Positions 19,237 to 28,344 of a DNA stretch of 64,000 nt are shown here, one piece after another. The stretch is taken from contig NZ_JAIUJS010000002.1 in the NCBI RefSeq assembly GCF_020166345.1, positions 434,001 through 498,000 of the forward strand, read 5' to 3'. Positions within the stretch are counted from its first letter, which is position 1, and every line of letters starts with the position of its first letter. Origin of the DNA: Winogradskyella vincentii (GTDB lineage Bacteria; Bacteroidota; Bacteroidia; Flavobacteriales; Flavobacteriaceae). The translations under genes were made by a program, and so were the position numbers. The notes beneath the pieces are model-generated. The model searched no databases, had not been told where the DNA came from, and was given only the letters and a program-made list of their open reading frames with translations.

Positions 19237-20843
19237 TGTCAACAAAGAATAAATACATACCGTTAATAATTGGTGTTGCTATAGCAACAGGTGTAGTCAT
19301 TGGAGGAAAATTAAACTTCACGGATACTTCAGACCGACTTTTTACTACCAATAGCAAAAAGGACAAGCTTAATCGATTGATAGATTACATTGACTACGAG
19401 TATGTTGATGATATTAATACCGATAGTATAGTTGATGTCACTGTCAATGGAATTTTAGATAATCTAGATCCACATTCCACCTATATACCTGAAAAAGATT
19501 TACAAAGAATTACTGAAAATATGAAGGGTGATTTTGTTGGGATAGGAATTAATTTTTATGCCTACAATGATACCATAGCCGTAGTAAAACCAACAGAAGG
19601 AGGTCCAAGTGAAAAAGCGGGTATACTTAGTGGAGACAGGATCTTAATGGCAGATGGCGATACAATATATGGTCGTACCATTACCAATGAAATAATTACA
19701 AATAAACTTAAAGGAGATAAGGATACAAATGTAAGACTAACCGTTTTTCGCAAGGGCGAAAAAGACTTATTAGAGTTTGACATCCAAAGAAAGGATATAC
19801 CAATTAAGAGCGTTGATGCATCTTATATGCTAACCGATGAGTTAGGTTATATAAAAATTAATCGTTTTGCTGAGTCAACCTATAAGGAATTTAAAAAAGG
19901 ATTGGATGAGCTTCAAGACCAAGGTGCAACCAAGTTAGTATTAGACCTAAGAGATAATCCTGGAGGGTTTTTGGGCATTGCAGAACAAATTGCCGATGAG
20001 TTTTTGGAAGATAAAAAACTCATAGTTTATACTCGAGATAAAAAAGGTAGGGAAGAAAGAACCTATGCGTCAAAACGTGGTGATTTTGAAAACAATGAAA
20101 TCTATATTTTAATTAATGAGAATTCAGCTTCAGCCAGTGAAGTTATTGCTGGTGCTTTACAAGATAATGATAAAGGCATAATCGTTGGGCGACGTTCTTA
20201 TGGAAAAGGATTGGTTCAGAGAGAAATGGCCCTTGGAGATGGTAGTGCAGTGAGATTAACAGTTTCTAGATATTATACACCAACCGGTCGCTCTATACAG
20301 CGCCCATATGAAAATGGACAAAACCAAACCTATTTCAGGGATTATTTTAAAAGACTAAGAACTGGTGAGCTTGCAGATTCGGATAATATTAAAGTTGATG
20401 ATTCATTAAAATTTACAACTCCAAAAGGTAAAGTTGTTTATGGAGGTGGAGGTATAATTCCAGATATTTTTGTCCCTGTTGATACTGCATTTGATAATGA
20501 AATGATCAATTATATGCGTCGTAGAGGTTTATTTGGATTTTTTGTTTTTGAAGAATTAGATAAGGATCGAAGTAAATATCAAGATTTAACTAAATATGAT
20601 TTCATTAATAATTTTGAAGTAAGCGATGAAATGGCCTTACGCTTTAAGGACTATGTTAACTTTAAAGAAGATTCAAACGTTACTTTTGTTGCATATAGAG
20701 ACGAAATAAAACGACTCATCAAAGCTACTTTGGCACGTCAATTATTTGATGATAACGCTTATGACGAAGTGATTAATAGAGATGATAAAATGGTGCAGGA
20801 AGTAATTCTATTAAGTACTGAATATCCTAATTTTAGACAGTAA
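19236..20843 (+). CDS. S41 family carboxy-terminal processing protease
   Basis: A periplasmic, membrane-anchored CtpA-type protease of 535 residues that cleaves C-terminal tails. An N-terminal hydrophobic segment (8-23) is a signal anchor. The PDZ domain spans about 85-185. The protease core has the Ser in SASASE (S299) and the Lys in SYGKGLVQ (K324), 25 residues apart as in the Ser-Lys dyad of this family. A C-terminal helical part (about 440-535) follows. Gene order with dCMP deaminase is coupled (1-bp overlap), and its 3' end overlaps the convergent flavoprotein gene by 11 bp. Confidence 0.95.
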   Translation: MSTKNKYIPLIIGVAIATGVVIGGKLNFTDTSDRLFTTNSKKDKLNRLIDYIDYEYVDDINTDSIVDVTVNGILDNLDPHSTYIPEKDLQRITENMKGDFVGIGINFYAYNDTIAVVKPTEGGPSEKAGILSGDRILMADGDTIYGRTITNEIITNKLKGDKDTNVRLTVFRKGEKDLLEFDIQRKDIPIKSVDASYMLTDELGYIKINRFAESTYKEFKKGLDELQDQGATKLVLDLRDNPGGFLGIAEQIADEFLEDKKLIVYTRDKKGREERTYASKRGDFENNEIYILINENSASASEVIAGALQDNDKGIIVGRRSYGKGLVQREMALGDGSAVRLTVSRYYTPTGRSIQRPYENGQNQTYFRDYFKRLRTGELADSDNIKVDDSLKFTTPKGKVVYGGGGIIPDIFVPVDTAFDNEMINYMRRRGLFGFFVFEELDKDRSKYQDLTKYDFINNFEVSDEMALRFKDYVNFKEDSNVTFVAYRDEIKRLIKATLARQLFDDNAYDEVINRDDKMVQEVILLSTEYPNFRQ

Positions 20844-21444
20844 CCTTATCGTGTACTTTGGTATGCTTTCCGTCATTCCAGAGTGTTAATATGTCTGTTG
20901 CTACTTGTGCTCCACTGCCACAAGCAATTGAAAACTGGCTACGCCAACCAGCTAATGTACCAGCCACATATAAATTATCCTTGACTTTATGATCTTTATT
21001 ATTAAGCCAAATCCTATTTTTCTCTGTATTCGCTCTTGGATGTGGCTCAATGTAATCTTCAAGTCCTTTAATAGTAATTAAACTTGTGTATCCAACTGTA
21101 ACCACCACAAGCTTTGAATTATATGAAGTTTTATTGGTATTTATTTTAAAACCCTGATCAGTTTCTTCTATTGAAGTCACCTTTTCATTGTCAATTTGTA
21201 TAACATGTGGGTAGTTAGATTTTAATTGCGCCTTCCCTTGTTTTAATATGTCACTTCCCAGAGTGCCTTGCTGTAACCCAAGTACATTATTAAATAACGC
21301 ATTTTGTAAATGAGAAGTTTTTTGATGTGCAACAATTCCAATTTTTTTGTCAATTGCGAATGGTTTGTTTTTGGCAGATCCCAATACCAGTGCACACGAC
21401 ATACCTGCCGCACCAGCTCCAACAATCAATACGTCAAAACTCAT
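20833..21444 (-). CDS. Small NAD(P)/FAD-dependent oxidoreductase
   Basis: A 203-residue flavoprotein with an N-terminal FAD-binding GxGxxG (G9-G14, DVLIVGAGAAGMS). A C-terminal segment, NLYVAGTLAGWRSQFSIACGSGAQVA, resembles the second FAD-binding part of thioredoxin-reductase-like proteins. The separate NAD(P) domain and the CxxC of thioredoxin reductase are absent, so it is a minimal FAD protein. Length and both ends look intact, so I do not regard it as truncated. It overlaps the 67-residue gene upstream by 4 bp and the protease gene downstream by 11 bp. The substrate is unknown. Confidence 0.85.
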   Translation of the reverse strand: MSFDVLIVGAGAAGMSCALVLGSAKNKPFAIDKKIGIVAHQKTSHLQNALFNNVLGLQQGTLGSDILKQGKAQLKSNYPHVIQIDNEKVTSIEETDQGFKINTNKTSYNSKLVVVTVGYTSLITIKGLEDYIEPHPRANTEKNRIWLNNKDHKVKDNLYVAGTLAGWRSQFSIACGSGAQVATDILTLWNDGKHTKVHDKVTV

Positions 21445-21644
21445 TTTCGCTTTTTTTGAAGTGCCTCAATTTTTTTTGATATGCGTAAAATTTGAAGTAA
21501 TATCACTGCACATAACCCAGCAATAATAGTCAATATAGCAATGTAACTGTCTCCTTCAAAGGGTGCGTCTAAATTAATTTTAGTAGCATTAAAAATGATT
21601 ATTGCTACAGCGAAAACGGTTAGTATTAAGGTAAATACCTTCAT
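21441..21644 (-). CDS. Small two-helix membrane protein, unknown function
   Basis: A 67-residue protein with two hydrophobic helices (about 2-20 and 33-52), separated by a short acidic loop, and a basic C-terminal helix (RISKKIEALQKKRK). I do not recognise the family. Its stop overlaps the start of the flavoprotein gene (ATGA) and MarC lies 16 bp upstream, so it is the middle gene of a three-gene unit. The overlap and compact spacing support it as a real gene. Confidence 0.75.
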   Translation of the reverse strand: MKVFTLILTVFAVAIIIFNATKINLDAPFEGDSYIAILTIIAGLCAVILLQILRISKKIEALQKKRK

Positions 21645-21660
21645 AAATTATGCAATTAGG

Positions 21661-22242
21661 TTAAACAAATAAGACTTTAATATTTGTTGCGAATAGCTTC
21701 ACGGCAATTGCAAGCAAAATTACACCAAAAACTTTTCTTATTATGTTAATTCCGTTAGTGCCTATTAATCGTTCTATTTTAGCTGAGGTTTTAAGAACTA
21801 TATATATAAATATAACATTGCAAATTACGGCAACAATTATATTTTGAATCTCAAATTCTGCACGCAAGGACAATAAGGTTGTAAGACTTCCAGGGCCAGC
21901 AATAAGTGGAAATGCCAACGGGAAAACAGAAGCTGTCAATGCATTATGCTCTTCATCTTTATATAGCGTAATACCTAAAACCATTTCTAGTGCAATAAAA
22001 AAGATTACCAAAGCACCAGCTACTGCAAAAGAATTTACATCTACTCCAATTACACTTAAAAGGCTTTTCCCTAAGAATAAAAATACAATCATTATTACAC
22101 CAGCAATTAGCGAAGCTTTTTCACTTTGAATATGCCCAACCTTTTTGCGCAAGTCAATAATTATAGGAATATTGCCAATAATATCTATTACAGCAAATAA
22201 CACCATAAAGGCAGTGATTATTTCTTTAAAATTAAGTTGCAT
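21661..22242 (-). CDS. MarC family integral membrane protein
   Basis: A 193-residue inner-membrane protein with about six hydrophobic helices, matching MarC/YhgN proteins: FKEIITAFMVLFAVIDIIGNIPI at the start, the AFPLIAGPGSLTTLLSL motif near the middle and a final hydrophobic helix. The role of MarC proteins is unsettled; the old link to multiple antibiotic resistance has not held up. It heads the unit MarC - 67-residue protein - flavoprotein. Confidence 0.92.
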   Translation of the reverse strand: MQLNFKEIITAFMVLFAVIDIIGNIPIIIDLRKKVGHIQSEKASLIAGVIMIVFLFLGKSLLSVIGVDVNSFAVAGALVIFFIALEMVLGITLYKDEEHNALTASVFPLAFPLIAGPGSLTTLLSLRAEFEIQNIIVAVICNVIFIYIVLKTSAKIERLIGTNGINIIRKVFGVILLAIAVKLFATNIKVLFV

Positions 22243-22319
22243 GTCTTAGTTTTTAAATTTCGCCGCAAAGGTGCGATTTAATTACAGATTTACAATATGA
22301 AATAACAGTAAAGTTTATT

Positions 22320-22327
22320 TATTTTTG
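22320..22327 (+). promoter_or_regulatory. -7 box 4 nt before the DUF3109 ATG
   Basis: TATTTTTG matches TAnnTTTG and is followed after only four bases by the ATG at 22332, so the mRNA would be leaderless or nearly so. The same arrangement occurs at dxs and the polyprenyl synthetase gene. The -33 position has no clear TTTG. Confidence 0.45.
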
Positions 22328-22331
22328 CCCT

Positions 22332-22904
22332 ATGTTTCAATTGGGAAAAGCAATAGTTTCAGAAGAAATAATTGAGAACGATTTTGTCTGTAATCTTTCA
22401 GCGTGCAAAGGTGCTTGTTGTATAGCTGGCGATGCTGGTGCTCCGTTAGATAAAAATGAAGTAAAGATCCTTGAAGATATCTACCCAAAGGTTAAACCCT
22501 TTTTGAGAAAAGAAGGTATAGACGCTATTGAAACACAAGGAAAATCAATTATTACAGAGTTTGGTGATTATGAAACACCTTTGATTGATGGTGAAGATTG
22601 TGCTTATGTCGTCTTTGATGATAATAAAACAGCTATGTGTGGTATAGAGGTAGCATATAATCAAGGTGCAATCGATTGGAAAAAACCAGTGTCTTGCCAT
22701 CTCTATCCCATAAGAACAAGAGAGTATTCAGAATTTACAGCGGTGAATTATGATAGATGGGAAATCTGCGACGATGCTTGTTCATTGGGTAAGGAATTGC
22801 AGGTTCCTATTTACAAATTTGTTAAAGAGGCATTAATTAGAAAATTTGGTAAGGATTGGTATGAGAAATTGGAAAAAATTGCTTCTGAAAAAAACGAAAA
22901 ATGA
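22332..22904 (+). CDS. DUF3109 family cysteine-rich protein
   Basis: A 190-residue cytoplasmic protein of the DUF3109 family, common in Bacteroidota. It is Cys-rich: CNLSACKGACC near residues 20-31, then GEDCAYV, TAMCGIE, VSCHLYPIR and WEICDDACS. Spaced like this, the cysteines could bind zinc or an iron-sulfur cluster, as proposed for the related YkgJ-type proteins, but no activity is known. The start gives the family N-terminus (MFQLGKAIVSEEI). It stands alone, between the divergent MarC unit and the nrd leader. Confidence 0.9.
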   Translation: MFQLGKAIVSEEIIENDFVCNLSACKGACCIAGDAGAPLDKNEVKILEDIYPKVKPFLRKEGIDAIETQGKSIITEFGDYETPLIDGEDCAYVVFDDNKTAMCGIEVAYNQGAIDWKKPVSCHLYPIRTREYSEFTAVNYDRWEICDDACSLGKELQVPIYKFVKEALIRKFGKDWYEKLEKIASEKNEK

Positions 22905-23383
22905 TTTTTGTTTAAGTTTTTAACTCTAAACCTTGTTCAATCTTTCTTTGGTATTCTCGAATCTTTAAGTGCCTTTAAACATATACCCTAGCTTAATATT
23001 TAACAGGATAATACTTACAATATATAATTGAACAAAATTTTTATATATTACTGATAGTCAGTTATTTATATCAAAAAATTAAAAATTCCTTTGTTTATGG
23101 GCATTCTTAAAGTTTGTTAAAAACTTGTTGACAACGTTTATTAGTTTGTCTTTTAATTTTAAAGACAATTCTCAATCTTTGTTAAGGGTTAAGTAAAAAA
23201 TGGATTTTAATAGCGGTTTTTTGAGCCTAAAATCAAAAGATCTCTGTTTTTGAAAATTTCAGACCCCATTTGTCCCTCATTTAGGGAAATATTAAACACA
23301 TTTTACGGCATTTGCTAATTGAATTAGGGATAATTATGAATTTATTCCGCAGGTCTTTTAGCCTCAAAATTTAAGAACAAACT
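22905..23383 (+). other. Long leader upstream of nrdB with several dyads
   Basis: 479 bp with no convincing gene on either strand. It contains three inverted repeats in a row: AAGTTT-GTTAA-AAACTT (23110-23126), GTTG-A-CAAC (23127-23135) and TTGTCTTT-TAATTTT-AAAGACAA (23146-23168). The ATG of nrdB follows at 23384. The dyads could be operator sites or leader hairpins for the ribonucleotide reductase operon; none matches a regulator I can name with confidence. Confidence 0.5.
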
Positions 23384-24673
23384 ATGGAAACCAAACAACT
23401 GGAAATCAAGGAAATTATCAAAAGAGATTATGAAACAAGTCCGTTTGTATTAAATAAAATTTCCAATGCTATTGAAAAAGCAATGATGTCTGTTGGTAAT
23501 GGCACTAAACAAGACGCTAATGAAATTTCTATAAATGTGTTACAAGCATTATTAGAAAGAAAGAGAAACGATTATAAGTATGTACCAACGGTTGAAGAAG
23601 TACAAGATCTGGTTGAAGACAAACTAATGGATAGCGCTTTCCATGATGTTGCAAAAGCGTACATATTATATAGAGACGAACAAGCAAGAAATAGAAAGAC
23701 TAATATTTTTGAAAAACGTATAAATTTAAAGCCATATGAGTATCCTGCATTAAACGATTATGTTGATGCCATTAGACATTCATATTGGATTCATTCTGAG
23801 TTTAATTTCACTAGCGATATCCAAGACTTTAAAACTAGACTTACTATAGTAGAGCAAAATGCCATTAAAAACACAATGTTGGCTATTTCTCAAATTGAGG
23901 TAGCAGTTAAATCGTTTTGGGGCGATATATACCACAAAATGCCTAAACCAGAAATAGGATCTGTGGGAGCAACATTTGCTGAGAGTGAGGTACGCCATCA
24001 TGACGCCTATTCTCATTTATTAGAAATACTCGGTCTTAATAACGAGTTTAAAAGATTAAAGAAGAATCCTGTAATAATGCGTCGTGTACATTATTTAGAG
24101 ACTGCATTAAAGAATGCTAAAAGTGAGGATAATAAAGAATATGCAGAATCAATTTTATTGTTTTCACTCTTTATAGAACACGTGTCTCTATTCTCGCAGT
24201 TCTTAATCATTATGGCTTTTAATAAACATAAGAATATGCTAAAAGGTATTTCTAATGTTGTTGAAGCTACCTCTAAAGAGGAGCAAATTCATGGTGATTT
24301 TGGTATAGATATTATCAAAATTATTAAGGATGAGAATCCAACTTGGTTCGGTGAAGAATATAACACTATTGTAAGGGTAATGTGCGAAGAAGCTTTTGAT
24401 TCTGAAAGTAGAATCATCGATTGGATATTTGAAGCAGGAGAATTAGACTTCCTTCCAAAGAATGTAATAAATGAATTTATAAAGAACAGATTTAATAATT
24501 CTCTTCAAAGCATAGGAATTGATAAAGTGTTCGATATCGATGAGACCTTACTAGAACAAACCGAATGGTTTGATGATGAAATCATTGGTACTAAACACGG
24601 AGACTTCTTTGTGAAACGCTCTATCAATTATAGCAAAAGAACTAAAAGTATAACAAGCGACGACTTATTTTAA
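23384..24673 (+). CDS. nrdB: Ribonucleotide reductase small subunit with N-terminal ATP-cone
   Basis: The radical-generating subunit of class I ribonucleotide reductase. At 429 residues it is about 90 longer than usual because residues about 5-100 form an ATP-cone, the nucleotide-sensing domain normally found on NrdA. Metal ligands can be read as E172, E202, H205 and, later, E265, E300 and H303. Y209 sits seven residues after E202, at the position of the radical tyrosine. This layout matches the flavobacterial NrdB type studied in Leeuwenhoekiella blandensis and Flavobacterium johnsoniae, which uses a dimanganese cofactor. nrdA follows after 3 bp. Confidence 0.97.
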   Translation: METKQLEIKEIIKRDYETSPFVLNKISNAIEKAMMSVGNGTKQDANEISINVLQALLERKRNDYKYVPTVEEVQDLVEDKLMDSAFHDVAKAYILYRDEQARNRKTNIFEKRINLKPYEYPALNDYVDAIRHSYWIHSEFNFTSDIQDFKTRLTIVEQNAIKNTMLAISQIEVAVKSFWGDIYHKMPKPEIGSVGATFAESEVRHHDAYSHLLEILGLNNEFKRLKKNPVIMRRVHYLETALKNAKSEDNKEYAESILLFSLFIEHVSLFSQFLIIMAFNKHKNMLKGISNVVEATSKEEQIHGDFGIDIIKIIKDENPTWFGEEYNTIVRVMCEEAFDSESRIIDWIFEAGELDFLPKNVINEFIKNRFNNSLQSIGIDKVFDIDETLLEQTEWFDDEIIGTKHGDFFVKRSINYSKRTKSITSDDLF

Positions 24674-24676
24674 ACC

Positions 24677-26476
24677 ATGAACGACAAAACTAACTTAGAA
24701 CTGGAGAACAACGTAGCAAACCCTCAAACTACAACAACCTCACCTCACGATGAATTAATTAAAGCCAGAAAAGAAGCCATAAAAGAGGCTAAATCTGAGC
24801 CCGAAATAAAATGGTTAACAGAACATAGCCGTCAATTTTTATCATCGGGATATTTAACAGAAGGTACTACACCTGAAGCAAGAATTAGAGAAATAGCTGA
24901 TAATGCAGAAAGAATTTTAAAAATTGATGGTTTTGCAGATAAGTTTTACGGCTATATGGCTGAAGGCTTTTATTCCCTAGCATCACCAGTGTGGTCTAAT
25001 TTTGGTAAAAAGCGAGGTTTACCTATCAGTTGTTTTGGGTCTCATATTTCTGATGACATGGGAGATATTCTCTACACGCAATCAGAAGTTGGTATGATGT
25101 CTAAGCTAGGAGGAGGTACTTCAGGTTACTTTGGTAAACTTCGTCATAGAGGAGCACCAGTAAAAAACAACGGAGAGTCATCTGGTGCGGTTCACATTAT
25201 GCAACTTTTTGAAAAAATGGTTGATGTTGTTAGCCAAGGATCTGTACGTCGCGGTCGTTTTTCCCCATACCTACCAATTGAACATAATGATATACACGAA
25301 TTTTTAGAAATCGGTACCGAAGGTAATCCTATACAAGAGTTAACACATGGTGTTACTGTTAGTAATCAATGGATGCAAGAAATGATCGATGGAGACACTG
25401 ACAAAAGAGCTATTTGGGCTAAAGTATTACAGAGAAGAGGTGAAATAGGTTATCCGTACATTTTCTTCAGAGATAATGCAAACAATAATGCACCTAAGGT
25501 TTATCAAGAAAATAAGCATGAAATCTACGCAAGTAACTTGTGTTCAGAAATTATGCTACCAACAAATGATAGATGGTCTTTTGTATGCGTATTATCTTCT
25601 ATTAACTTATTACATTACGATAAGTGGAAAAATACAGATGCTGTTGAAACAATGATCTACTTCTTAGATGCTGTTTTAGAAGAATTTGTAACAAAGCTTG
25701 AAGTTTATAGAGATTCACCAGATCGTGATGACCAGCAGACGTTCATGTTTATGGAGAAGGCCTATAATTTCGCTAGAGAAAATAGAGCTTTAGGAATGGG
25801 AGCTTTAGGATGGCATTCATTGTTACAATCAAAAATGTTACCATTTGACAGTCAGGAAGCATTTAATCTTAACAGTGAAATTTTTAAAACAATTAAAGAT
25901 AAATCAGTTAAGGCTTCAGAAGAGTTAGCGAAATTATTTGGCGAACCAGAAGTATTAAAAGGCAAAGGAAGACGTAATGCTACTTTAAATGCTGTTGCAC
26001 CTACAACATCATCTGCATTTATCTTAGGTCAGGTATCTCAGGGTATTGAGCCAATTTGGTCTAATTGCTATGTTAAGGATATTGCGAAAATAAAGACTAC
26101 AATTAAAAACCCTTATCTAGTTGCGCTGTTAGAAGAAAAAGGGATGAACACAAGTGATGTTTGGAGAAGTATCCGTGATTATGATGGATCAGTTCAACAT
26201 TTAGAAGGACTAACAGATCTTGAAAAGGATGTTTTTAAAACCTATTCTGAAATAGACCAAATGACACTTATTTATCAGGCGGCAAACAGACAAAATCATA
26301 TTGATCAGGGGCAGTCATTAAATATTATGGTACACCCAGATATGCCTGTTAAGGATATCAATAAGATTTATGTTACTGCATGGCAGTTAGGTGTTAAATC
26401 CTTGTATTACCAGCACAGTATGAATGCAGCACAGAAGTTTAAGCAAAAGAAAGAATGTACGAGCTGTGAAGGGTAA
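24677..26476 (+). CDS. nrdA: Ribonucleotide reductase large subunit lacking an ATP-cone
   Basis: The catalytic subunit, reducing ribonucleotides to deoxyribonucleotides. Active-site residues are all visible: C119 (PISCFGS), N287/C289/E291 (NLCSEIML) and C304 (FVCVLSS). The C-terminal shuttle pair is C594/C597 in the final ECTSCEG. At 599 residues it is much shorter than E. coli NrdA and has no N-terminal ATP-cone; residues 1-45 are a charged tail. Overall activity control must therefore rest on the cone in NrdB. It is co-transcribed with nrdB and ends at a strong terminator. Confidence 0.97.
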   Translation: MNDKTNLELENNVANPQTTTTSPHDELIKARKEAIKEAKSEPEIKWLTEHSRQFLSSGYLTEGTTPEARIREIADNAERILKIDGFADKFYGYMAEGFYSLASPVWSNFGKKRGLPISCFGSHISDDMGDILYTQSEVGMMSKLGGGTSGYFGKLRHRGAPVKNNGESSGAVHIMQLFEKMVDVVSQGSVRRGRFSPYLPIEHNDIHEFLEIGTEGNPIQELTHGVTVSNQWMQEMIDGDTDKRAIWAKVLQRRGEIGYPYIFFRDNANNNAPKVYQENKHEIYASNLCSEIMLPTNDRWSFVCVLSSINLLHYDKWKNTDAVETMIYFLDAVLEEFVTKLEVYRDSPDRDDQQTFMFMEKAYNFARENRALGMGALGWHSLLQSKMLPFDSQEAFNLNSEIFKTIKDKSVKASEELAKLFGEPEVLKGKGRRNATLNAVAPTTSSAFILGQVSQGIEPIWSNCYVKDIAKIKTTIKNPYLVALLEEKGMNTSDVWRSIRDYDGSVQHLEGLTDLEKDVFKTYSEIDQMTLIYQAANRQNHIDQGQSLNIMVHPDMPVKDINKIYVTAWQLGVKSLYYQHSMNAAQKFKQKKECTSCEG

Positions 26477-26502
26477 ATTAAAAATTGATAAACCTGAATA
26501 AT

Positions 26503-26534
26503 AAAAAGCACCTCTAATAAAGAGGTGCTTTTTT
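26503..26534. terminator. Bidirectional terminator between nrdA and the DUF6503 gene
   Basis: A perfect 8-bp GC-rich core (GCACCTCT / AGAGGTGC) with an AATAA loop, extended by A-T pairs on both sides so that both converging transcripts see a T-run. Confidence 0.9.
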
Positions 26535-27252
26535 AGTTATTTATTAAAGTATCTGTACCTAAATATTTATCATCTTTATTATAATACCAAGCTCTAATTT
26601 TTGGCATTTTAATATCATTTACAGTAGCTTCTTCAGATAACAGAATATATTCTCCAGAATCAAATTTTACTTTTCCATTTTTATCGGTTTTATAGAACTG
26701 ATATATTTCCATTGCATAGGTCCTTGGGTTAAAATAGAAATACCAAACATCACTTCCAACACTTTCATCATAAGAAACTTTTAAAACTAAATAGTCCTTA
26801 CCCTTAAAAGATTTCTTTTCAACAGTATTGTCGAGATTGGTTCCAGGATCTTTTAGTTTCATGGGTAAACCGTATAAATAGGTGTAGTAGTTTTTATAAA
26901 GTTCTGCTCTTTCGCAGCTGAGGTTTTTATCTTTTGCTTGTATACTATCTAATACTTTACCATTATACTTCATTTTACAGATGCCTTTGTCAATACTATA
27001 GAATGTTGTCACCGTATCACGATGAGCATTTACACTAAAAAATTCTTGTTGTAGATTTATTTTAATCTCACTTGTACGATCTGAATTATTTGGTGTTGTC
27101 ATTACAACTGTAAAATCTCCTTTAAAAGTGCTCCACTTATTATTTGGATCATGATATTTAATAGCATTATCTAATATTTGATTGGCCATTAATTCTTGAG
27201 AATAAACCAGTGTAGTTAAAAAAAATACTGAGGCAAAAACTAAATATTTCAT
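26533..27252 (-). CDS. DUF6503 family secreted protein
   Basis: A 239-residue periplasmic or secreted protein with a signal peptide (cleavage near residue 19, VYS-QE). The mature part is mostly beta, with a LolA-like run of strands (FKGDFTVVM..., LVLKVSYDE, DVWYFYFNPRTYAMEIYQFYK), which fits the flavobacterial DUF6503 group. No catalytic residues are evident. Its stop codon overlaps the edge of the nrdA terminator, and the OmpA gene transcribes toward it from upstream but has its own terminator, so this gene likely has its own promoter. Function unknown. Confidence 0.8.
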   Translation of the reverse strand: MKYLVFASVFFLTTLVYSQELMANQILDNAIKYHDPNNKWSTFKGDFTVVMTTPNNSDRTSEIKINLQQEFFSVNAHRDTVTTFYSIDKGICKMKYNGKVLDSIQAKDKNLSCERAELYKNYYTYLYGLPMKLKDPGTNLDNTVEKKSFKGKDYLVLKVSYDESVGSDVWYFYFNPRTYAMEIYQFYKTDKNGKVKFDSGEYILLSEEATVNDIKMPKIRAWYYNKDDKYLGTDTLINN

Positions 27253-27291
27253 GTTTAAATCATTGATTTGAATTTACAATATATGAAATAA

Positions 27292-27330
27292 AAAAAGCAC
27301 CCAATGCCGAACTGTACGGGAGGGTGCTTC
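27292..27330 (-). terminator. Rho-independent terminator after the OmpA gene
   Basis: On the minus strand, an 8-bp stem AAGCACCC / GGGTGCTT (27322-27329 with 27295-27302) with a 19-nt loop is followed by a long T-run. It lies about 30 bp after the OmpA-family stop. Confidence 0.75.
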
Positions 27331-27358
27331 TGTTTAATTGCCTTTTCAGGTCAATAGA

Positions 27359-28210
27359 TTAGTTTGCTTCCATCATAGCAAAAAACTTGTCAATATTTGG
27401 CATTAAAATAATACGTGTTCTTCTGTTTTTAGAGCGATTTTCTCTAGAGTCGTTTGCCACTAATGGCTGGTAACTACTACGACCAGATGCTATAAGTTGC
27501 TCTGGATTTACATTGTATTTGTTTTGTAATCTTCTTACCACAGATGTAGCTCTAAGTACACTTAAATCCCAGTTGTCTGCAATTTTATCTGTATTAATTG
27601 TTCTAGAATCTGTATGGCCTTCTACCATAACATCTATGCTTTCTTCTGAGTTAATAACATCGGCCAATTTCTCTAAAATTCCGTTGGCCTTACTGCTTAA
27701 TCTGTAACTACCAGTGTTAAATAACATCTTGTCTGAAATAGAAATCATTACTACAGTCTCATTAATATTAACTGCAATGTCCTCATCTTCATCAAGGTTT
27801 GAAGTATCCATTGATTTTTCAAGATTATATTGAACGGCTAAATTCATAGAATCTTTTAAGGTTTTAGCATTGGCCAATTTTGCTTGATCAACATTTTCTA
27901 ATGTTGCCAGCATTTTACGTTTAGCTTCATTAGAAATTACAGAGCCGTCTGCATTAACATCTAGCTTTATATCGTTTTCTATTGTAAGGCCCTCAACATC
28001 TTCATTTAGAGAATTAATCTTCGCATTATAGTCATCAACTCTTGCTTGGATTTTTGCGAATTTTGTTTCAAGGTCTTCCTTAGCCACCTTTGTTTTGGTA
28101 AGTTCACTTTTAATTTCGCCGTTTTCTTGTTCTAGTGCTAAATACTTCTTTTTAGAAACACAAGAACTTAAAAGAAGCATAGTTACTAATAGGATTGAAA
28201 TTTTTTTCAT
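27359..28210 (-). CDS. OmpA family peptidoglycan-associated lipoprotein
   Basis: An outer-membrane lipoprotein of 283 residues that ties the envelope to peptidoglycan. The lipobox LLSSC places the lipidated Cys at 17. A heptad-rich coiled coil spans about 22-80. The C-terminal OmpA-like domain (about 150-275) has VEGHTDS, LSVLRATSVVRRL and ASGRSSYQP followed by NRRTRI, the diaminopimelate-binding pattern. This arrangement is common in Flavobacteriia. It is a single-gene unit with its own terminator. Confidence 0.92.
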   Translation of the reverse strand: MKKISILLVTMLLLSSCVSKKKYLALEQENGEIKSELTKTKVAKEDLETKFAKIQARVDDYNAKINSLNEDVEGLTIENDIKLDVNADGSVISNEAKRKMLATLENVDQAKLANAKTLKDSMNLAVQYNLEKSMDTSNLDEDEDIAVNINETVVMISISDKMLFNTGSYRLSSKANGILEKLADVINSEESIDVMVEGHTDSRTINTDKIADNWDLSVLRATSVVRRLQNKYNVNPEQLIASGRSSYQPLVANDSRENRSKNRRTRIILMPNIDKFFAMMEAN

Positions 28211-28344
28211 GTTTGGTTTTGGTTTAATATTTAATTTAAATACATATACGACGAAACTGTAAAAAAAGACGTTGAAAAGAAAATAAAATTCATATTTTTC
28301 ATTTTATAAATTTTTCACATTATTTTAATCTGTAGTTAAAAGTT

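Noticed and set aside
23014-23030. NrdR box (ACAATATATAATTG) before nrdB
   Set aside because: Only one AT-rich match, without the paired second box at helical spacing; such strings are common in AT-rich DNA.
23384-24673. NrdB lacking the radical tyrosine
   Set aside because: Y209 is present seven residues after ligand E202; relatives keep this tyrosine even where the metal centre is the oxidant.
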